DNA of 10,086 nt from an uncultured Erysipelotrichaceae bacterium (lineage in GTDB: Bacteria > Bacillota_I > Bacilli_A > Erysipelotrichales > Erysipelotrichaceae), in contig CADBLN010000117.1 in assembly GCA_902795525.1 (NCBI GenBank), positions 1 through 10,086 of the forward strand. Direction: 5' to 3'. Below the pieces are notes generated by a model. It did not search any database and was not told the DNA's origin. It saw nothing but the letters and a program-made list of their open reading frames with translations. The position numbers and the translations under genes were made by a program. Every line of letters starts with the position of its first letter. Positions within the stretch are counted from its first letter, which is position 1. This document shows, piece after piece, positions 6,836-10,086 of the stretch.

Positions 6836-7723
6836 CTATACCTTCTTTTGTTCTTTCTTACCAAATATACCAGTTGGTTTAATGATTAATACTAGAATCA
6901 GTATAGCGAACGAAATGAAGTTACTAGCACTCATTGACCAATATCCTGAAACAAAGTTTTCTGCAATAGCGAGGATATAACCGCCAATTACAGCACCTTT
7001 TAACTCACCAATACCACCTAAAACTGTGGCAGCAAAGGCTTTATTACCAATTGCCGAACCTACAGAGATAGAGATACTGCTTAAATACATACAATATGCT
7101 ACACCACTTACTGCTGCCAACATACTTCCAACCGTAAATGATAAACCGATTAAAGTATTAACTGGCATCCCCATCAAGTGACAAGCATTTAGATTCTGTG
7201 ATAAAGCTCTTAAGCCTCTACCCACTCTATTATGTTGAGTAAACCAGGTCATTCCTAAAAGGATGACAAGAGTAACAACAATAATGATAATCTGGATAGC
7301 ACTAGTTCTAGCTCCAGCCAGATTTATATACTTACCAGCCAACAAAGTTGGGAATGGTTTGATTTCACTACCAAAGGTTCCTTGACATAATTGTTCAAGG
7401 ATTGTTTTTACGCCTATTGAAGAAATCAGGGCGTATGTATTGCTGTCGCCTTTCTCTCGAATTGGCCTGATAGCAATAAATTCAATAACATATCCTAAAG
7501 CACCTGCTGCAATTAAAGTCAAAATGAATGTTAATGCAACAGATCCTGCCGTAATGGAACTATATAAAGCATAGAATATAACAGCGCTTGTTAGGAACAC
7601 TGCCGCATTGGACATATTAATCAATTGTAAAATAGAATAAATCAATGAATATCCAATTGCTGTTAAAGCATAAATGGATCCCAATGATATACCATTAACA
7701 AGTATCTGTAAAAACTTGGACAT
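6836..7723 (-). CDS. livH: Branched-chain-type ABC transporter permease LivH
   Basis: This 295-residue membrane permease is the partner of LivM. Family marks are GISLGSIYALTAIGYSLIYS (11-30), the coupling stretch GRGLRALSQNLNACHLMGM (168-186) and AATVLGGIGELKGAVIGG (231-248). In most LivH proteins the end of the first helix reads like NFAHGE; here it reads NMSNAA (36-41), and the usual acidic coupling residue appears as SQNLNA. These changes may reflect a substrate other than leucine, isoleucine or valine. The ATG at 7723 has AAGGAG 5 bases upstream. It is the first gene after the hairpin that separates the binding protein from the membrane components. Confidence 0.94.
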   Translation of the reverse strand: MSKFLQILVNGISLGSIYALTAIGYSLIYSILQLINMSNAAVFLTSAVIFYALYSSITAGSVALTFILTLIAAGALGYVIEFIAIRPIREKGDSNTYALISSIGVKTILEQLCQGTFGSEIKPFPTLLAGKYINLAGARTSAIQIIIIVVTLVILLGMTWFTQHNRVGRGLRALSQNLNACHLMGMPVNTLIGLSFTVGSMLAAVSGVAYCMYLSSISISVGSAIGNKAFAATVLGGIGELKGAVIGGYILAIAENFVSGYWSMSASNFISFAILILVLIIKPTGIFGKKEQKKV

Positions 7724-7742
7724 AGCTTCTCCTTTCTTAGAA

Positions 7743-7779
7743 AATAGACTTCACCTCAGTCTCTGAAGTGAAGTCTATT
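7743..7779 (-). terminator. livK-livH intergenic hairpin (partial terminator or mRNA stabiliser)
   Basis: A 12-bp perfect stem (AATAGACTTCAC at 7743-7754, GTGAAGTCTATT at 7768-7779) encloses a 13-base loop that can pair further (TCAG with CTGA around TCT). On the minus strand it is followed by only a short T run (TATTTTCT), so termination is probably incomplete. Its site just after the binding-protein gene is classic for keeping that mRNA segment more abundant than the permease and ATPase part. Confidence 0.78.
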
Positions 7780-7800
7780 AATCACTCACTAATTACTGAA

Positions 7801-9048
7801 TTATTTTAAACCAGCAACTGCGTCAACATCGAATGTATTTAATAAATCTTCGTAGTTGACCCACTTTAATTCGCCGTCTACTCTCTCGATTCTTGATAGA
7901 TATTGAATTTGTAATATCTTTCTACCCTTAGCGAAAGTTAGAGCACCTTGAACACCTGGGAATTCATTCAATGTAGCTAGTTTATCTCTAAATGTTTGAC
8001 GAGTTGTACCAGTCTTCATTGTTTCTCTAATAGCCCAAATAACTGTTAACATACAGTTGTATCCTTGGTCAGCGTATTTTTGAGTTGTGTTATTGTCTTC
8101 TGCAAATTTAGCAGGATACAATTCTTTGTATAACTTTTCGTATTCAATATATACAGGGTCTGTTAAGTCCTTAGTCTTAGCATAAACACCATACAAACCT
8201 TCACCTAAGTCACCTAGGTTTTGTAAAACGTTTGAAGTACGTGATTTTGATGATACCTGCCATTCACACTTCAAGCCAACAGTTTCAGCTTGTTGTCTAA
8301 TTAAAACGATATCATTTTCAGCACAGAAACACATTACTAGTTCAGGGTTTGTATCTTTAATCTTAGTTAGGATTGATGTGAAGTCTTGTTGACCATCATC
8401 ATACTTTTCACTTGCTAATAAAGTAACGCCTAATTTTTCAGCTGTTTCTGTATAGAACTTACAAGTTTCTAGACCCCAAGAGTCATTTGAATAAATCAAA
8501 GCAATTTTTGAGAATCCTAAATGCTTGATATCATATGCAGCAACACGTGCAGCAGCAACGTCTTGAGTCATTGATAATGAGAATCCCCAATCGCCACTAG
8601 TCTCTAGATAGTCTGATTTTGAACATGTTAATGCATATTGTACAATTTCAGCATCTCTATAGATACTAGCACATGGATAAGATACACCAGAAGCGAATGA
8701 GCCAATTTCTAATAGATAGTAAGGATCCGTGCTTGATACTATCTTTTCAGCAATTGTTGCACCTTCAGTAGCATCGTTCTTGTCATCATTGTAATCAATA
8801 ATTAACTTGCCAGTGCCATCTCCATTTAGCCATCCTTCTCTTTCAAGCTTTGTTAATGCAACTTTAATGCCCATTTCGATGTATTCTGCATAAGATGCAT
8901 TAGTTCCTGTGTAAGGTAAACTTACAGCAATGTGGAAGTCGCCGTTTTCGTCCGCAGCTGATTCAACCTTTTGGCCGCCACCATTGTTACAACCAACAGT
9001 AGTAATCAGCATGAGGACTACTAATAATAAACTTAATAACTTTTTCAT
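7801..9048 (-). CDS. livK: Substrate-binding lipoprotein of the Liv-type ABC importer
   Basis: This 415-residue type I periplasmic-binding-fold protein (Peripla_BP_6 class) is anchored outside the membrane. It has a lipoprotein signal: MKKLL, a hydrophobic core, and lipobox TVGC with lipidated Cys20, followed by a flexible NNGGGQ linker. The fold starts at about residue 33 with HIAVSLPYTGTNASYAEYIE, the usual ligand-contact strand-loop of this family, and GIKVALTKLE follows. It presents the substrate to LivHM. It is longer than E. coli LivK (under 370 residues), mostly in the C-terminal lobe. The ligand cannot be read from the sequence; the operon suggests a sulfur-containing amino acid or thiazoline compound. 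The ATG at 9048 has AGGAGG 4 bases upstream. A small hairpin (GTGGT/ACCAC, 9070-9082) without a T run lies in front of it. Confidence 0.93.
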   Translation of the reverse strand: MKKLLSLLLVVLMLITTVGCNNGGGQKVESAADENGDFHIAVSLPYTGTNASYAEYIEMGIKVALTKLEREGWLNGDGTGKLIIDYNDDKNDATEGATIAEKIVSSTDPYYLLEIGSFASGVSYPCASIYRDAEIVQYALTCSKSDYLETSGDWGFSLSMTQDVAAARVAAYDIKHLGFSKIALIYSNDSWGLETCKFYTETAEKLGVTLLASEKYDDGQQDFTSILTKIKDTNPELVMCFCAENDIVLIRQQAETVGLKCEWQVSSKSRTSNVLQNLGDLGEGLYGVYAKTKDLTDPVYIEYEKLYKELYPAKFAEDNNTTQKYADQGYNCMLTVIWAIRETMKTGTTRQTFRDKLATLNEFPGVQGALTFAKGRKILQIQYLSRIERVDGELKWVNYEDLLNTFDVDAVAGLK

Positions 9049-9089
9049 AGTTCCTCCTTCTTTATTATTGTGGTAAAACCACTTACGAC

Positions 9090-9596
9090 CTATTTACGTG
9101 TTTTATAGTGCAACGTACAGCACTTACAACCTTGAGCTAAGCTTCCTTCCAATTCGAAGTCTAAACCCAATCCTTCTGCGATACCTCTATCACCTTCCAT
9201 GGCAATATCACACATCAAATCTAACTCTTCGTCAGATAAGCCCATTTTTTGCCACGCTTTTAACAAGGCACAGTAGTTCAAGGTAACAACAGCTTCTTCA
9301 TCATTTGCGTATTCAATGTGTTTCTCAAATGTTTCAGGAACACCATTTTCCACAAAATGATGAGCATAAGCACCAGCTGTTAAAACATCAGTATCAAACT
9401 TCTGTCTTTCAGCTTGCCCACTAGCAACACCAATCTTATGGATTGCCTTACGCATGATAGGTTCTAAATCGATTCCTTCAGCTTGAGCTTCTTTGTAAAA
9501 ACCTGCAGCCCAACGACCTCTTTGTTCAATAGCGGCACGCCTGATATTGCACACCTCGTTGTCGGTAATGTGAGCTTTGTTCTCTACTTTACTCAT
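9090..9596 (-). CDS. L-2-amino-thiazoline-4-carboxylic acid (ATC) hydrolase family protein
   Basis: This is a 168-residue soluble protein. The C-terminal half has the pattern I know from the ATC hydrolase family: NYCALLKAWQKMGLSDEEL (107-125, with Cys109), then CDIAMEGDRGIAEGLGLDFE with Cys129 and Asp136, and a closing Cys-rich GCKCCTLHY (156-164) where relatives have CxF-type endings. The characterised enzyme opens the thiazoline ring to N-carbamoyl-L-cysteine, but the family is broad and many members are untested. First gene of the operon. If active on ATC or a relative it would feed cysteine to CyuA; the alternative is an unrelated amide or C-N hydrolase. The ATG at 9596 is chosen because AAGGAG lies 9 bases upstream; an in-frame TTG at 9620 would place that site inside the coding region. 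Confidence 0.75.
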   Translation of the reverse strand: MSKVENKAHITDNEVCNIRRAAIEQRGRWAAGFYKEAQAEGIDLEPIMRKAIHKIGVASGQAERQKFDTDVLTAGAYAHHFVENGVPETFEKHIEYANDEEAVVTLNYCALLKAWQKMGLSDEELDLMCDIAMEGDRGIAEGLGLDFELEGSLAQGCKCCTLHYKTRK

Positions 9597-9605
9597 TGTT
9601 TTTTT

Positions 9606-9611
9606 CTCCTT
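9606..9611 (-). promoter_or_regulatory. Ribosome binding site that fixes the ATC hydrolase start
   Basis: AAGGAG on the minus strand, 9 bases before ATG 9596. It excludes the longer reading from TTG at 9620, which has no such site. Confidence 0.7.
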
Positions 9612-9624
9612 ATTCCACAACTAC

Positions 9625-9653
9625 ATTATAAAAGACATCCACTGACTAGATAA
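9625..9653 (-). promoter_or_regulatory. Putative promoter of the nine-gene operon
   Basis: On the minus strand a perfect -10 box TATAAT (9625-9630) lies 17 bases after a weak -35 box TTATCT (9648-9653). Transcription would begin near 9618, leaving a leader of about 20 bases that carries the ribosome binding site. That leaves no room for a riboswitch or T-box, so control is more likely through a DNA-binding protein or an activator that offsets the poor -35 box. No clear operator palindrome was seen. Confidence 0.55.
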
Positions 9654-9678
9654 ATATTGAAATTCTACTCTTTTTTGT

Positions 9679-9702
9679 AAAAATCACCACTTATTCGATG
9701 AT
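9679..9702 (-). terminator. Weak terminator of the right-edge gene
   Basis: On the minus strand ATCATC (9697-9702) can pair with GGTGAT (9683-9688), including one G-T pair, around an 8-base loop, followed by five T. It overlaps the stop codon of the right-edge gene and would separate it from the operon promoter just downstream. Confidence 0.4.
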
Positions 9703-10086
9703 AAAGTCACACAACTTTTTCAGTACTAATCTATAAGCCGGATGATAATATTCAATCATAATATCACTATGACCTAGTGATGGATAACCTGCTTTACTAT
9801 ATTCATTCAAAAAACTGTTTAGTTTTATACTGTTAAAAGGCATCAAACCTTCATCCGTCATGGATTTCAAGACCTTTAATTTTTCAATAAAACTATCAAG
9901 ATTTCCATGTACTAGTTTGCTAGTTTGAACGCATAATTGATTTAGGTGTTCCAAGGAACAGGCCTTAAGGTCCAAATGGTTTAAACTCAATCGTATTAAG
10001 CCATTGCCAATATCTTCATATGGAAAGCCAAATCCATGAGGGATAGATTCATATTCATCTTGTAATTCTTTTAATGAAAGCTTGCT
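9691..10086 (-). CDS. C-terminal part of an unrecognised protein (partial, runs off right edge)
   Basis: An open frame runs from the right edge to a TAA at 9691, giving 131 residues without a stop. The true start is outside the window; a TTG at 9990 is internal, because the frame stays open upstream of it. I do not recognise the family. Visible features are a first segment SIPHGFGFPYEDIGNGLIRL, a mixed helical middle (LEHLNQLCVQTSKLVHGNLD) and an aromatic C-terminus IEYYHPAYRLVLKKLCDFI. No signal peptide, transmembrane segment or metal-binding motif is visible in this part. It lies upstream of the operon promoter in the same direction, separated by a weak terminator, so it is probably an independent gene. 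A regulatory role for the operon cannot be tested from this fragment. Confidence 0.7.
   Translation of the reverse strand, partial: SKLSLKELQDEYESIPHGFGFPYEDIGNGLIRLSLNHLDLKACSLEHLNQLCVQTSKLVHGNLDSFIEKLKVLKSMTDEGLMPFNSIKLNSFLNEYSKAGYPSLGHSDIMIEYYHPAYRLVLKKLCDFIIE

Noticed and set aside
9070..9082. Hairpin GTGGT/ACCAC between the ATC hydrolase gene and livK as a terminator
   Set aside because: The stem is only 5 bp with a 3-base loop and no T run follows on the minus strand.
1630..9286. Plus-strand open frames of about 60-90 codons within the operon
   Set aside because: All lie opposite well-supported minus-strand genes, show no family features and are best explained as antisense shadows.
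9597..9620. Longer ATC-hydrolase protein starting at TTG 9620
   Set aside because: The only good ribosome binding site (AAGGAG, 9606-9611) would lie inside the coding region and is well placed for ATG 9596.

Overview
The window is AT-rich DNA from what is most likely an anaerobic, low-GC Gram-positive bacterium (Bacillota, Clostridia or Erysipelotrichia grade). Reasons are the strong AGGAGG-type ribosome binding sites, use of TTG and GTG starts, AT-rich Rho-independent terminators, two lipoproteins with lipobox signals, and an oxygen-sensitive class of desulfidase. I cannot name a genus. Every protein gene reads on the minus strand; only a tRNA gene reads on the plus strand.

Left end (1-1000). 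The first codons of a lipoprotein gene run off the left edge. Across a short divergent spacer lies a tRNA-Leu(UAG) gene with its own promoter, followed by a hairpin terminator. That terminator also closes a convergent gene for a HAD-superfamily phosphatase.

Centre (1037-9653). Nine tightly packed genes form what looks like one transcription unit, read right to left. A TATAAT promoter near 9625-9653 leads into a small protein of the L-2-amino-thiazoline-4-carboxylate (ATC) hydrolase family. A complete branched-chain-amino-acid-type ABC importer follows: binding lipoprotein LivK, permeases LivH and LivM, ATPases LivG and LivF. Then come a URO-D/MtaA-fold protein, an L-cysteine desulfidase (CyuA family) and a second URO-D/MtaA-fold protein, and a terminator at 1037-1062. 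From livH onward the genes are separated by a few bases or overlap. The only sizeable internal gap with a strong structure is between livK and livH, where a long hairpin could let the binding protein be made in excess of the membrane parts.

Inferred role. An importer with its own binding protein, a possible thiazoline-ring or C-N hydrolase, a cysteine desulfidase and two paralogous URO-D-fold proteins carrying a possible zinc site (HxHG...GC) fit a pathway that imports a small sulfur-containing amino acid derivative and breaks it down to sulfide, ammonia and pyruvate. The substrate cannot be read from the sequence. The two URO-D-fold proteins lack the RQAGRY-type motif of haem-pathway HemE and are probably methyl- or thiol-chemistry enzymes rather than haem enzymes.

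Right end (9679-10086). The C-terminal part of an unrecognised protein runs off the right edge and ends at a weak terminator just upstream of the operon promoter.
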